Shown here in pieces: positions 1 to 12,700 of a DNA stretch of 64,000 nt (its first letter is position 1; every line of letters begins with the position of its first letter). This DNA is from Davidsoniella eucalypti (lineage: Eukaryota > Ascomycota > Sordariomycetes > Microascales > Ceratocystidaceae), in contig RMBW01000010.1 of assembly GCA_004009845.1 (NCBI GenBank), positions 186,001-250,000 of the forward strand, in the 5' to 3' direction. The notes below the pieces were generated by a model that made no database searches, was not told the origin of the DNA, and saw only the letters and a program-made list of their open reading frames with translations. A program made the position numbers and the translations under genes.

Positions 1-3000
1 CGAGGTTTTCGACCGCATTCATCGTATATGCCACCACAGCATCGAAGATATCTACAAACAGTCCCTTCCCTCTACTCGGGACTCGGACATGAGCTGCCCC
101 CCTTGTAATGTGGCCATGGATGATCAAACCAGTGCCCCTAAGGGCTTTGTTACGGTCGAGAAAGCTCCTCCCTATCGTGCTCTTCGCTGGCCATTCCCAG
201 ATACCTGTGATACCAAGGATAACAGCAAATACCGCTTTTATTGGTCAGAATGGGCGGACAATGTCCCAGTTTGCCGTACCGTTGACGATGTCTTAACACT
301 TTGTGGAACTTTCTTGAATCTTTCGAACGTGAACATCGGTAAAGACGTCTCATTGGTCAACAAGTTGGCCCGTATTGGTGTTTGGAGCTTACACGTCGAT
401 AACTCCGAGACCAACTTTGCCCGATGGAAGGAACTGCTGCGTCGTCTGCTTGTTCCCGCTCTGAGTTTGACAAAGGCAAACCCTAGCATTGCCAATGCTG
501 TATGGGAGCTTCTTCAGATGTACTCTATCAAGACACGATACGCCATCTACTCAGATTGGTACGAAGGCCCGACTTCCCGCCTTCCTGCCGTTCGCTCCGC
601 TTTCTCACGCACACGCCTCGAAACCCTCAGCACAATGAAGCGACTGTCTTTAGATAACCTCAACCAGATGGCGAAGACTCTGGCCAAAACTAGCTATTCG
701 TCACCGGGAATCGTGTTCAAGGTTGCTCTCGATCAGATTGAATCATATGCTAATCTAATCGAGGCCTTTGTTGAGTGTGCGAAGTATTTCACCGATCTAG
801 CGTACGATGTGTTGGTCTGGTCGCTACTATCGTCACTGGGTGGCGGTTCTCGTAGTCGCCATCAGGAAAGCTCTGTTCTTCTTACCAGCAAGTGGTTACA
901 AGCTCTCTCTCGTTTCAGTGGCAAGGTCTTCCGTCGCTTTTCTGTCATGGAGCCTGCTCCGGTATTAAGATATGTCAGCAAACAAGTCTCTCTCGGCAAC
1001 AGCACAGATCTGATCATCTTGAAGGAACTTATCACAACAATGGGTGGTATAGTACCCTCACTCGACTTTACAGATGACCAGATCATCGCCATGTGTGGCT
1101 ACGAGACTCTTCGCCGACAGACTCTCATTAATGGTCTTGACAAGCGTTTCGATTCTGCTAAAAGCTCGAAGCGTCTTGTTCAATCTTTGGTAGATTCTAA
1201 ACTTGCTGGCAAGCTGCTCGTCAACATTGCAAGCTACCGCCAGAACGCCATCTACAATCTTGACCCTGATCAACTACATGTCAAATATATCTCGTCTTTG
1301 GTGGACGATTCACATCAGATATTGATTCAATATCTTGATTTTTTGTCGTACAACTTGACCTCGACCGAGTTTTCTTCCCTTGTCCCTTCTATCAGCTCCT
1401 TAATGAGCAAGTACAAGTTGGACGCATCCCTCGCCTTCATGATTGGTCGTTCATCCACATCATTCAACCTGCTCAACTCTGAAACAGTTGCTCAGGTTGA
1501 CGGAGACGTTGAAATGACCGACGCTCCTAAAGTATGTGTGAATAAGAAACAACGTAGATAAAGCATATTAACTAACCACGCCTTATAGGAACCCTCGGCT
1601 ACCGATGCAAATGTTGTCTACGAAACTCTCAAGCCCCTCATACAGAGCATTCAGGATATGAAAGATGAAGAATACTGGGGCTCACTTACCTCCGAATTCT
1701 ACACAACTTTCTGGGCATTGCAAATGAGCGACATCTACGTCCCTGAAGCTCGCTACGAGAAGGAATATCAGCGTGCTATGAGCCAGTATAACGATGTTGC
1801 AAAAGAACGTACCACGGGATCATATGTTTCCATGTCGAAAGTCGCAGAGAAAATGAAGCAATTCACAGGTTTAGCCTCGCAGCTTAGCACTGAGAAGAAA
1901 CAACATCGCTCTGCTTTCACGAAGATGCAGGAGCTTCTAAGCAATCGCGCCGAGCACTGGTTCAAGGGTACGATAACCAAGCCTAATGCCGTTTCCGACG
2001 CTCTCATAGAACGCTGTCTTCTCCCACGACTACTCCTATCCCCCGTTGATGCAGAATTTACCTACAAAATGGTCCGTTTTCTCCATGAACATAACACGAT
2101 GAACTTTAGGTTTTCTACTTTGTTTGATCGTCTTTTCATCACCAACCGCCTACGTTCGGTGCTATTTTCTTGTACTGTACGCGAGGCCGAGAACTTGGGT
2201 CGTTTCCTGAACCTCATTCTAAAAGATCTGTCTAAGTGGCACAAAGATAAGAGAGCTTTCGAGTCAGAAGCTCTTGGTGTTGCTGCTGGTACTACCCAAC
2301 AAACGCTGACTGGCTTCGCTACCGCTTTCGATACCGAGGGCAAGCCTACCGCGTGGATTGATCACGCCAAATACAAAGATTCTCTTTGGGGATGGCACAA
2401 GAATATTTTCAACGCTCTCAAATCAGCAATGCAAGAAAAGGAATGGCTGCATATCCGCAATGCCATCACTATCTTGAAGTGCATCCTTGACCACTTCCCT
2501 GCCGTTGACTTCATGGGTACACAGTTTGGAACTCAACTCACAGCAATCTCAGATCGTGAGTCTTCAAGTAAAGGTGGCTCTGGCCATCGTGTCGATCTTT
2601 CAGTCGCCGCCCAAACTGCCTTATCAGAGCTTCGTCGCCGTAAGGAAAAATGGGTTATGGTCCAAAGCTTCCGTGCGAATATGGTATGTATTACTAGATG
2701 CTTCTTTAAACTTGGTGATAAGAAATTAACTATATATCAGGGTGCTGAAAATCCCGGCGAAGCAAAGTCTAACTTGAGAGCCACTGCTCCTGATTTCAAG
2801 CCCGAGAAGACTGCGTAAGTTTACTAACTAACTGCTATATCAAAGGCACGAATCTAAACCGACCCTAACATATCGTAATAGTGACCGTCGTTTGAAAACT
2901 TCTTCGACAAATGCTGTTATTGAGGCTGAGGATGGCGAAGTCCGTGATCTTCCTGAGCGGAAAGCACCTCTCAAACAACAACAGCCCTCACTCGCCATTC

Positions 3001-5207
3001 CTAAGAAGCCTGAGAGTGCATCCAGTATTTTAAACACGACCGTAAACAGCGCTCCCCGTATCGACAATCGTACTGTAATCCCTGATAGAGCGGCACTAGG
3101 ACTACCTCCCCGACCACCAGCACCGAGTCTCAACTCCGGAGCTGATCGTTTTGGCCAGGCCACTAGAAACCAAGGTCGTGATAACATTCGTGACCAACGT
3201 TCTGCTCGAGACAGTGGTAGAGACGACAACCGTGGAGTCAACAGAGATCGGGATTCTCGCAACAACGCCCCCGTTGAGCTTGGCCGTTTAGAGCGCCCCT
3301 CTATTCGAGTTCTCCCTCAAAACCCCAAAAGACAGATACCTATCGTTGAGATAGATAAACGCGGTGAGCGTGAAGGTCGTTTGGGTAGAGACCGGGCTAG
3401 TACTCGTGGTCGTGACGAAGCTCCCTCTCAACCAAATGATGTAAGCCAGCCATCTAATGATGGCCCTCATATAAACCCCGGCAGAGCTGCCAGAGCGCCT
3501 GATACTCTAGGAGTGCAGCATCAAGAGGTAGTTCAAGTGCCCCAGGAATCTCGAAATGGCGGTCGCACACTTCGCGACGAGCCTCGTAGCGATCGTCGTG
3601 GCACATCTCCTCGACGCGACGAGACGGATGACCGTCGTAGCCGTGATAGCAAGGACCACAGATCCAGCCGTGATGCTAGAAGCGATTCGTCAAGACCCGA
3701 CCGACGCGAGAAGGATGGTGATCGTGGAAGCACGACTCATCGTAGCAGTAAAGATACTCCTAGAGGCGTCGACCGTACTGACAGAGACACTGAACAAGTC
3801 AACGGCTCGCGCTATCAAGATCAGGAATATGGTAGACTTAACCAGCCCCAAGAAGCACCGGATGGTGCCCCATCTGGCCCCCGCGGTAGAGGCCGTGGTA
3901 GTGGCCGTGGCACCATTTCGTCTATGGGTGTCAACTCTACTCCAATTATCAGCACGACCCCTGGAGCTAGCAATGACATGCCGAATGCCACTAACTCAGT
4001 CAACCATACGCCTACCCCATTACAACGCCACGACCGATTCACACCTTCCTCTGCCAATGACTTGAACCGGCCGGGAACTCCTGACATGCTTCCTACTGGG
4101 CCTGCCGGCGGTAGACGCGGCCGAGGTCAGCCTCAAGAGTTCGGCTTCAACTCAGGAGCCCGATCTAGTGGTGCTCACAATGCACCCAACATAAGCGCGC
4201 CTAGTATCTCCGAGGATCGTCATCGCCAGAATCCAACATCTCTGCCTATCAATAATACCTTTGGTATCCATCCTGATCGCTTGGTCCATCTGAACCCGCC
4301 TCCTCCGCCGCCCCCAGGACCACCACCGGCCCACAGCAACAGAGGAGGCAACTCTGGTAACCACGCTGCCTCAGGCCGTGGTTCGAGTGGTCTAAGGCCT
4401 GATTATACTAGTTCTGGTCGCAACTCGGAACCGTACGGAAACTATAACGTCTTGGTTGGTGCAGACTCACCTACAGGATCACTTCCTTCAAACCGTAGCA
4501 ACGCTAATCCTAGCAACAGCGGCAGAATAGGAGGTGTCAACATAGACCGCATCAACAACCATCTCCAACAGAATCATGTAGGCGATCGTAGCCGGAGACA
4601 GAACGGACCGGCTCGACCTTCCCTTGGCCCTGAGCCGACTGCTCCTCTCGTAGGCATTCCTGATCGCCAAGATACTCGTGCCGATGACCGGGAACGTGAC
4701 CGCTCTCGTACTCAGAATACCGATGAAACCCGAAGCGGACGCTCTGGTCGTGAGAGAGACCGTGACCGCGGTAACCGCCGTGGCAATGGCGGAAGGGATG
4801 GCAGCCGCGATCGCCAACGCGACAGAGGCCCCCGAGAAAGAGATCACCGAGAGCGCAGTCCCGATCGCGAGCGGGAGAAGGAATCAAGAGACTATCGTGA
4901 ACGTGGCGGTCGGTCTGATATCATTCAACCTTCTGTTGCATCGATGGGTGTCCCCATGAGAGACTCGCGTGACTCACGAAGAGGAGGTGGCGGTCGAGAC
5001 CGCGACCACCGTCATCGTGGTGATAACAACGGCAGACAGTCACTCGGTAGCTCAAACGCAAACAACATCCCACTCTCTGGAGGAAGCAACGGTAATCCCA
5101 ACGTGATGTCTCATGGATCTAGCTTTAAGCAAAATGGACCCGCGGGTGGCGTCAATGCTGCGCCGATCGGTGGTGGTGATCGTGAGAAGAACCGTTCGCG
5201 CCGTTAG
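1..5207 (+). CDS. THO2: THO complex subunit 2 (Tho2/THOC2), 5'-truncated by the window
   Basis: Tho2 is the large scaffold of the nuclear THO/TREX complex, which couples transcription elongation to mRNP assembly and export. The reading frame is open from base 2 with no start, so the N-terminus lies outside. I infer exons 1-1531, 1589-2683, 2741-2814 and 2882-5207. Introns are 57, 57 and 67 nt, with GTATGT/GTATGT/GTAAGT donors, AAC-type branch sites and TAG/CAG/TAG acceptors, and all junctions keep frame (about 1674 residues visible). Exons 1-2 carry the helical Tho2 body; the stretch around LLLSPVDAEFTYKMVRFLH (about 2030-2090) is typical of the family. Exon 4 is a long disordered Arg/Asp/Ser/Gly-rich tail with a poly-proline run near 4300, consistent with the RNA-binding Tho2 C-terminus. 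The terminating TAG (5205-5207) is suspicious, because the same frame stays open to 5717. Family assignment is firm; the exact 3' end is not. Confidence 0.88.
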
Positions 5208-5717
5208 GATATCGGCGCACGGAAGTCTCCGATCCAAACACGATCTCGTACCGGTAGTCTCACGCCCAAACGTCCACACGACACTTCTGATTCCAAGACA
5301 ACAACCGTGTCTAGTAAACACCAAGGCATGGATGCGGGCAATCAGCTCCTCAACGATCTCATGAACGCCCGACGTGCCAGTGCAGCTTTGCAGGAATTGC
5401 AGCGACGACATCCACGAGGCCAATCAGCACGTGACTTTGACAACGGTTCTTCCTCTCAGTCCGGTTCTACGACAGCCCGGAGAGATACATCTAACTTCTC
5501 TGATCCGCATGAATTACATGGTGAATCTCGGCCCGGCCCGAGTAGGAGTTGTAGACACAGGCGGCGCTCGAACGATAGTGGAAGGGGTCGACCTGAATAT
5601 AGTTTTCTAGGCGCGAGTAAAAGATCCTTGGATTCAAGAGGTGGAACTGGTGCAGGAAGTGGAATTACGAGTAGCAGGGGAAACCCAGTTTCTAGGCGGT
5701 TAAGACATAGAAGATGA
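5208..5717 (+). other. In-frame coding-like extension downstream of the THO2 stop
   Basis: After the TAG at 5205-5207 the same frame continues for 169 codons to a TGA at 5715-5717. The conceptual peptide is Ser/Arg/Gly-rich like the THO2 tail (segments such as TGSLTPKRPHDTSDSK and RRHPRGQSARDF). It could be the original C-terminus behind a nonsense mutation, a readthrough extension, or part of the gene after a missed intron. Frame-preserving intron candidates ending at the TAG start at 5103 (GTGATG) or 5151 (GTCAAT, 57 nt). Both donors are poor and I see no good branch site. An internal ATG at 5328 could start a separate short ORF, which I think less likely. Confidence 0.5.
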
Positions 5718-6135
5718 TGGCTTTATATACTGTTTTACTGTATTGGGCCTTTTTTACTCTTTCATTACTCGCGGGGCTTATTCCATTCAGTTTTTTTCTT
5801 CTTTCTTTTTATTTCCTTATTATTCTGGGAGGCGTTTATGCTTTTTTTTCATACTTATCTCTTTTTTATCTCTCTTTCTTTATGTACAATATCAAATTTT
5901 CCTTTTTTTTGTCTTTTGTCAACCAAAAATAGTGCGGTCTATATTATATCCCTTCTTTTTTTTTTTCAAATGTCCTTGCTTCGGCAATAATAATTATCTT
6001 GTCTTATAATATCATAACAACCATGATTATGTCATTAGTGACACAATTGCTACATGTGCTTTTAAAATGAATGATAATGTGGAATGAAATAGGCCTCAGA
6101 ACTACTAATAGATCGTCAATGAAAATTATTTTCTC
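5718..6135. other. THO2 3' flank, T-rich spacer
   Basis: Very T-rich sequence follows the THO2 stop (long T runs around 5785-5970), typical of a fungal 3' UTR and polyadenylation region. The overlapping short ORFs here are Phe/Leu/Ser-rich artefacts of T-richness. I see no gene. Confidence 0.5.
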
Positions 6136-6141
6136 AAAAAA
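6136..6141 (-). terminator. Candidate RNA polymerase III terminator of tRNA-Glu
   Basis: On the minus strand the first run of at least four T after the tRNA is a T6 tract here, 37 nt past the mature 3' end. Between the two lies a short palindrome at 6152-6169 (arms CTCCGGAA/TTCCGGAG). Confidence 0.55.
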
Positions 6142-6178
6142 GGAAATGCTACTCCGGAAGTTTCCGGAGGCTGTATGT

Positions 6179-6250
6179 CTCCGATACGGGGAATCGAACC
6201 CCGGCCTTCTCGGTGAGAGCGAGATATCCTAGCCCCTAGACCATATCGGA
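6179..6250 (-). tRNA. tRNA-Glu (anticodon CUC)
   Basis: The 72-nt minus-strand sequence folds as a full cloverleaf. It has a 7-bp acceptor stem (TCCGATA with TATCGGA) and G discriminator. The anticodon arm has loop sequence CTCTCAC (anticodon CTC), and the T arm contains GGTTCGATTCC, which is also the B box. It closely resembles yeast tRNA-Glu, including the GGGGTTCGA-type T arm and the same acceptor stem. No intron and no encoded CCA. The D loop has a run of four G. Confidence 0.96.
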
Positions 6251-6348
6251 TTACTTGGTGATGTTGCTGTTGTTGTCCTATGTATCCTCTTGGATGTACA
6301 CGGTTTTTAGACGGTGGGCCCCCGGGACCGCCAACCTACCTTTCCCTC

Positions 6349-6757
6349 CTACAACCCTCGAAGGGGTACCTTTGAGTTCGAGTACCTCCCCCTCCGTCCA
6401 AAGACGAAATGGCGGCACTACAGAGCCCATGCGCCTAGAGAAAAAGCCCCATCCGTGGGCCAGACAAGTACAGCGGAGGTGGGAAAGTGACTGAGGAGGA
6501 TTTGGTGTGGTTTTTATTTCTGGCTTTTTTTTTCCTATTTATACTGTTCTATGTTTATGTTTGGGCCACTAGTTCAAGGCCTCACAAAAAAACGGTGCAT
6601 CAATAAAGACAAGCATCGAAAAAGATTAAAAAAAATGGTCAGCAGCATCGGGGATATATGCTGGTCGCTCTCAAAATCCCGACGAAGGGGAAAAAATTCG
6701 TCTTTGGACAAAGGTAGAGGTAACTTAGACTCAAAGGTACCCCTCCGAGGGTTGTAG
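6349..6757. mobile_element. Short non-autonomous TIR element (MITE-like) next to tRNA-Glu
   Basis: About 62 bases at 6349-6410 reappear inverted at 6695-6757 with high identity. Both arms share the outer ctacaaccctcg, the central aggggtacctttgag and the inner gtccaaagacgaa. The roughly 280-bp interior has no convincing ORF. Large terminal inverted repeats around a non-coding core are typical of a MITE or foldback DNA transposon. Weaker similarity may continue outward to about 6311 and 6791, so the true ends and target duplication are not fixed. It lies about 100 bp from the tRNA, on its upstream side. Confidence 0.6.
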
Positions 6758-6791
6758 ACGGACCGGACCGGAGACGGCCCGTGCCGGCGTA

Positions 6792-7943
6792 CAAGGTTTT
6801 CTCCAAGCAATGAAGCCCGGTACTTATAGGTACATCGCGGGGCTGCGTTGGGTGATGCGCTCTCCTTGCTCTACTCATAACCCTTAAAGAATGTCACGAG
6901 ATACTTCGTGGCTACACTAATTGCTCTTGCTGACGTAGCTGATCAGAACATGATATCAGTTGACTACTTATCTTCGTAAAATGCAATCACATTACTACGT
7001 ATAGCAAGCGAGGCGTTGAAGAAGGAATTAAAGTATATATATATATAAGCCAATGGAAGAAATTCAAGCCTAACACTTACAGTATATCATGCGTAGCCTT
7101 GTAAGTCATATGCATGATGCATGATGCATTATGCAAGTCTTTCTTGTGAATGTTTGGATTGAGTATGAAATTAAGACAATATATGACGTGCCATTGCCAT
7201 TACAAGCTTGCTACATACATTAGAATATAAAATGTTGGATGTATATTAATTGTGTGCTCGAAATTTATGTATTTATATTCATATTCCAACATATACAAAT
7301 GACTTGGAATGAGAGAGGGGAATATTAAAGAAAAATATGAAGATAGAAATATTGAATAACAACGATACAATAAGACAAAGGGTAGCAAGATATATATATA
7401 GTAGAAACGTCAGTAATATGACAATCGATGGCGGTTTTTGTTTATATATATGAATCATTCAAGAAAACATTAGTTTAGCAACAAAAACAAATTTCAAGAA
7501 TTGAAGACTCGATAAATAGAACATTAGATACAAACTTAGCTCGGATACTGGTGATAAATATGAAGAGTAAAACATGGAAGAGATTACGAGATGCAATCTA
7601 TAGAATCGCAGATCAGGTTTAAAGAGTCTAGATTAAAAAAAAGAATATCATCATCATACTTATTTAGTAGTAGCAGTAGAGCTAGTTGATAGAAAAATAA
7701 TATGGGAGCAATAAAGCAAGAAGAAGAAAGGGCAAGAGAAAGAAGGGTGCGGATATATGTGTATGGAAGGGTGTGTGATAATAAATCAAAGTAGGGAAAT
7801 AAAGGGAAAATAATACTATGAAATTCAGTCCAAGATAGCCAGAAAAGAAAGGAAAATAGAATAAAGCAAAATAGAAAAGATAAATAATGAAAGGGAAGAT
7901 AGGTTATCATATTCCTATATCGCTGTAATAGAACAAGAAAACT
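6792..7943. other. AT-rich spacer downstream of the WSC gene
   Basis: No gene is seen. It contains TA microsatellites (about 7035-7047, 7390-7400), a short 7-bp tandem repeat at 7110-7135, and purine-rich low-complexity sequence (7600-7900), the last probably the 3' UTR side of the minus-strand WSC gene. Confidence 0.45.
7110..7135. repeat. Short tandem repeat of the 7-mer ATGATGC
   Basis: Three to four consecutive, slightly imperfect copies of a 7-base unit. It is also partly palindromic through ATGCAT. Probably slippage; no function evident. Confidence 0.6.
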
Positions 7944-9738
7944 TTAGACATCTGGGTCTGGGTTCATAGCACGTAATACGCGCGGTTGATGTACCCTTCG
8001 CGAATAATCTTGCTCGTCACGAAGCGTTCCGATACTATCCGTACTCTTTCGACTATACACCGGTGTAAATGGATCCATACGGGGATCTGTTGGCATGAAC
8101 CGACTATCGCGGCGACTAGGTGTAGAAAAGCCGGCCTCAACACCCTTTCCATTGCTGTCACGGAATCCAGACTTGGATTCGAGTTCCATAGCTTCATTGC
8201 GCTTGCGCCATTTCCACCAGAAGAGCCCAACAACAGCTATAACAACAACAGCTGAAATTCCAACGGTCACGCCGACAACTACAACCGTGTTGCTACTACT
8301 GCCCTTGTTAGATGATCCTGGTGAAGCAGTGGCTACTGTTGTGACAGTCATAATAGCACCCGCAGCATCCGTGGTTGTTTGAACAGAGGTGGTATGTTCT
8401 GCTGAAGACTATGAGACAATATATATGGTTAGCAAATATGATTCCAAGGGTATATGGTATACAGAGAGGTCCGCCTGGTGTCATATTGGATGTGCTGAAT
8501 GTCTCTGTTGCGTCGGCCTTGCTGGAAGTTTGCTTCTGATTTCATGGTCCTGTTCAAGTGATAGTTGATCGTCCTGGATTTGCGATAGCTATGTGAATGT
8601 TCAAGCGTTCTGGTTCATCGTCCTGGTGGGTATGACGAGTCCTGGTATGGTGCCGTGGAATGGATATATATGGTTGGCGCCTAACATGATGGAGGAAACA
8701 GGGAGGGGGAGTACATTGACATCGAGTAGAAGCAACGAGAGCAGTGGTGGCAGAAACAGGAGGGGGCAAGGCATTTCGTACAGGTATCAATATAGAGGTG
8801 GATGAGAAAGATGTAGAAGATGGTGAAGTCGATGTTGAAGAAGATGAAGAAGCAGAGGTGTTACCGACCACGGAAGTTGAAGTCGTTTCAGAGGAAGATG
8901 ATGAGGTTGTCTGTAGGTATATCACAAGAAGGTTCTGTTTAGCTTTCTGTAGATTTTTGACTTTGGCCGAGGACACCAAGTTCGAGTAGAAGTTTGGATC
9001 AACGAAAAGCAACACAATGAAGCAACATAAGAAAGCAAAGTAAAGCAGAAAAAAAAAAGAAAAAAAACCTAGGAAGAAAAGGGCAAGGGACAGGAACGAG
9101 AATAGCATGAGACGAAAGGCCTGCTAGAGACACAAGCAAAAAGAACGCAATATTCGCAGCATATACTAGAAGTAACAGAGAAAAGCGCAAGCAATCTAGA
9201 ACATAGAAGAACATACCGAAGTTGTGGAAGATGAAGTTGTTGTTTCGGACGTTGATGACGACGTTGATGTGGCTGAAGTAGTGCCGGCAACAGTAGAACT
9301 AGGCGATGGGCCAAGCTGAACATATCCGAATAGGTCGTTGCTTTTACTGCCACACCATTCTGAATAACCGGGACACTGTGTGTCACATTCCGAGTCGTCG
9401 ACGACAGTGCTGGAGCCGGGAGCATCCATAGAGCACCAGCAGTAGTGAGATTGGACAATGGCATAGACATATGCTGAGTTCTTGGTTGTACAATAGTTGG
9501 AGCACAGACCTTGGGTCTGGTACATACTATAGTCTGTAGAGAGAAGCGAATTGGTTAGATATGGGTCAATGGACGAAGGGATATCTCGTGACTTACTTCC
9601 GGAGCCGCTACCGGTGTTGAGCGAAGAACATGTATCAGCGGCAGTGTTGCCGTTGATTGTGGTGGCAACTACAGTTTGTTGGAATAAACTGCAGGCCAGG
9701 GCCAGAAGGCCGAGATTTCGTGGTAGTGAGCAAAACAT
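7944..9738 (-). CDS. WSC-domain cell-wall stress sensor, single-pass membrane protein
   Basis: I model exons 9738-9597, 9533-9217, 8910-8782 and 8408-7944, giving 350 residues. The introns are 63, 306 and 373 nt and all junctions keep frame. The order is: signal peptide (MFCSLPRNLGLLALACSLFQ); a cysteine-rich WSC domain at about residues 50-115 (CSNYC, YCWCSMDA, CDTQCPG, WCGSKS); a Ser/Thr stalk; a membrane segment at about 238-261 followed by WKWRKR; and a cytosolic tail ending RVLRAMNPDPDV. This is the architecture of Wsc1-3-type sensors that feed Rho1 and the cell-wall-integrity MAPK pathway. The extracellular stalk is expected to be O-mannosylated. The two long introns are unusual for this window, so a further stalk exon or alternative splicing is possible. 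Domain call is firm; exon 3 borders are less so. Confidence 0.82.
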
Positions 9739-12700
9739 TGTGTGTATCTAAGAGAAGAGGGATATGAAGGTGATGGAGAAGGTTTCCAGATAGCAGACTG
9801 AGGGACTCAGTTAACACAGAATAGATTTCCCGGGCTTCAGAAAGTTACATGAGACCCTGACGAATCTGAATGCATAAGATATTGGTTAGAATATAGCTGA
9901 AAAAGAGGACATCAAGAAGAAGCTAAAGAAACAAAGAATGTGTAGTGGTATCAAGGGTGCCAGCCTGCAGGTGAAGATAGAAAGAGAGTGGAAATAACAC
10001 TGCACAATTCGATATGGTCCAGCCAGACTAATCTGCGTGTCTTCTTGTTGTTTCTCAATCAAGGGAAGAAAATGTCTGTCGGCACTGGCAGATCGGATGG
10101 AATGTAACAGGAATAATTGGCTATGGATCTTTGAATTGTCTGAAGGCCCAAGTTGAAGCAGCAGTGGGAGAGGTGACTAACTAGCTTGCTTAGCTAGTAT
10201 TCCCTTTTTTTTTGGTCTTGTTAATATTATGTCAAGCTCTTTCAAAGAGTGGGTTATATGAGGGAATACAAGGAAAAAGACAAAGAGGGGAGAAAAAAGG
10301 TGATAGAGAATAATAGAAGAGAAGTATCTCCTGTTCCAGCAGAGAGTATATCGCAGCACAGGCACGGCAGCTAGAGGCAGAAAGAGGCCCAGGCTAGAGA
10401 GCAAGCACAGAGGCAAGCAGAAAAGGCTGCTGTAGTCTTTATCTTGCTCTGGCTCTTATGGTGACGACGAAGACTGGCAGGGGGCGGCGATAGGGCTCTG
10501 GGATGTCTTGGGGTTCTTCTTTATCTTCTTACGTCTTCTTTCTTCACTTTTTCTCAGGGCTGGATAGACGGAAAGAAGGGAGGCGCTCAGGGCAAGGAAG
10601 CGCGGATCATAAAGCGGCAGGGCCAGCGAGGGTTGGGCGACGATCAGATCAACAGCACAACTGAACAAATACTGAACAGGGTGGGTGTGGCCGAGACGAG
10701 AGTAGTGAGGAGTAAGGAAAGGACAGAAGAAGGCGGCTATGAAGGCTATGATGCAATCAACAATTGGGACAAGCTGGGAATGGCTCAGGAAAGAGAAGGG
10801 AACGCAAGAGATAAAGCAGAAGTAGGCAAAGCTTTTTACCTTTAGCTGTGGTACTTGGGCCGGCTACCGGACCGAGACCTGGGCTAGAGTTCTTGACCAG
10901 CGTGTCAGGCTTCTCACTGTGCAGTCAGACTTCTGGACTGGGAGACGCCCTTAGTCTTGACGCGTGCAGCAACGACGAGTGAGTAGTAGTCAGCTTAGCA
11001 AGACAAGGACAAAAAAATGAAGACAGTTTTTTGTTCTTGCTCTTGATCAAGCTACAACTAGCCCGTCTTTTCTGCTTAGCTGGCTTTGGACCACACAAAT
11101 AAAGAGCGGCTAGACCAACAACATTGCGTAAATTTGTGTCATTTTGCTCTCTCTTGTTTTTGCACGGCGTTGTATGTCTTCTAGGATCGCCATCAGGATC
11201 ACGATGGGAAGCTTAGTTGGGGCCTTTAGTGGCTCAAACGGGGGAGCATCCTAAGTCTATGGTCTTGAATGGTGGCCGAAGCAATGGAACTAGCCCCAGT
11301 GAAGCTAGTGCGAGCCTTGGGCCATTGAGCTCCTCCTCTACTGTTCTATAGACAAGAACAAGTGCCAGTGCCAAGCAGTCTCGATCTTGAAGCTAGACGG
11401 CGCTAGACTGGGCGTTGGATACCAGAGCTGAAATTGATACGGCGGAGATGTTCGCTTTCTTTTGATCTGGTGCCGTAGCTCCAGTAAAATCGGGAAGAGA
11501 AATGAAATGTGAATAGAAAGAAAAGACAGTCTGGTTTCAAGACAGGCAGGCTTCTGCAAGTCGACTGGGAAGACAATCCATGGATGAGAAGGAGGCCTTT
11601 CTCGGCTCGGCAGAGCAGGTAAAATAGCGGAAGAAATGATGAATCAACAAGCATATCTAGCGATCAGCGAGATAGACAGCCCTTCAAAACTAGCAGGCAG
11701 GCCTACGGGTTTGACGATAGAGAACGCTGGGGGGTAAAGAAGCCCAATCAATGGGCGCTGAGGGACAAGATACAGGATGGGTTTAGGGTTTGGTGGCGAT
11801 CTTGATAAAATAAAATAAAAGGCAGCAGAATGGCGGTGGTTCGTATTGGCGAATTTCAAGCGAAGTTCATGATAGGCTCACGATGACGATCGTTGATGAC
11901 GGAAGGACTGATATTTCGACATGGGAGGGGCAAGAGTGATGCTTACCTGGTAGAAAAGAAGCTTGAGCAAGAGAAAGAAATCTCAAAATGTGGTTGTTTA
12001 TCTTGTTTATCTTGTCTATTTTGTCTTCTCTTACAAAACGAGCAGTTGCCGGTCTCGTGTAGGCTCCAGATCACAATCAGCAGTGAAGCTATCGTGATGA
12101 TTTTTGCGGGCGAGACGTAACAGAAACACGCAATTGCGATTCTATCGCGCTTGCTCGAGGTAGTTTCCTTGTCGTCGGAACGGTTCTTTTTCTTTTATTT
12201 CGGGTTGTTCTTTGCCGTATCACGAGATAAACAAAGAAAGGGTTGTTCTTATCGTGACTTCGTGAATGTATTTGGTTAGGCGACTATTTCAATGCGCGAT
12301 GGCAGGTCGGCGTGTTGTTTTTGTGCGGCAGCCCCAGGACCAGCGATCATTGCTTAGGACAGGCCGAATCGGAGTTCTGGAACGGTAGATGCTGTCGTCG
12401 CGGAAAGACTATGGATATCCGTCGAAGCTAGTGGCGATGACTAGACAATGACGTTGCTGATTTGCTGGATGAAGGCAGCAGGCGTAGAAACAGAAAGACA
12501 AGCAATGGACCCAGCAATGAAAATACAGTAACACCAGACACAACTAACAAAAGATGCCCAAAAGAAAGAACAAAAAGGAAACACACGATATGCCGAGAGG
12601 TAGGGCAAGCGGCGGGCAGAGCAGGAAAAGAAGAAGAAAGAAAGAAGCTCTCTCGATCTTCAGGACGCCCAACGCCATATATTGCTCGACTACAACAGCA

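Noticed and set aside
3533..4887. Long antisense and alternate-frame ORFs opposite the THO2 tail
   Set aside because: They arise from the repetitive Arg/Ser/Asp codon bias of the real exon and have no domain of their own.
5714..6009. Overlapping hydrophobic ORFs resembling membrane proteins
   Set aside because: They are artefacts of a T-rich 3' UTR (Phe/Leu/Ser codons) with no other support.
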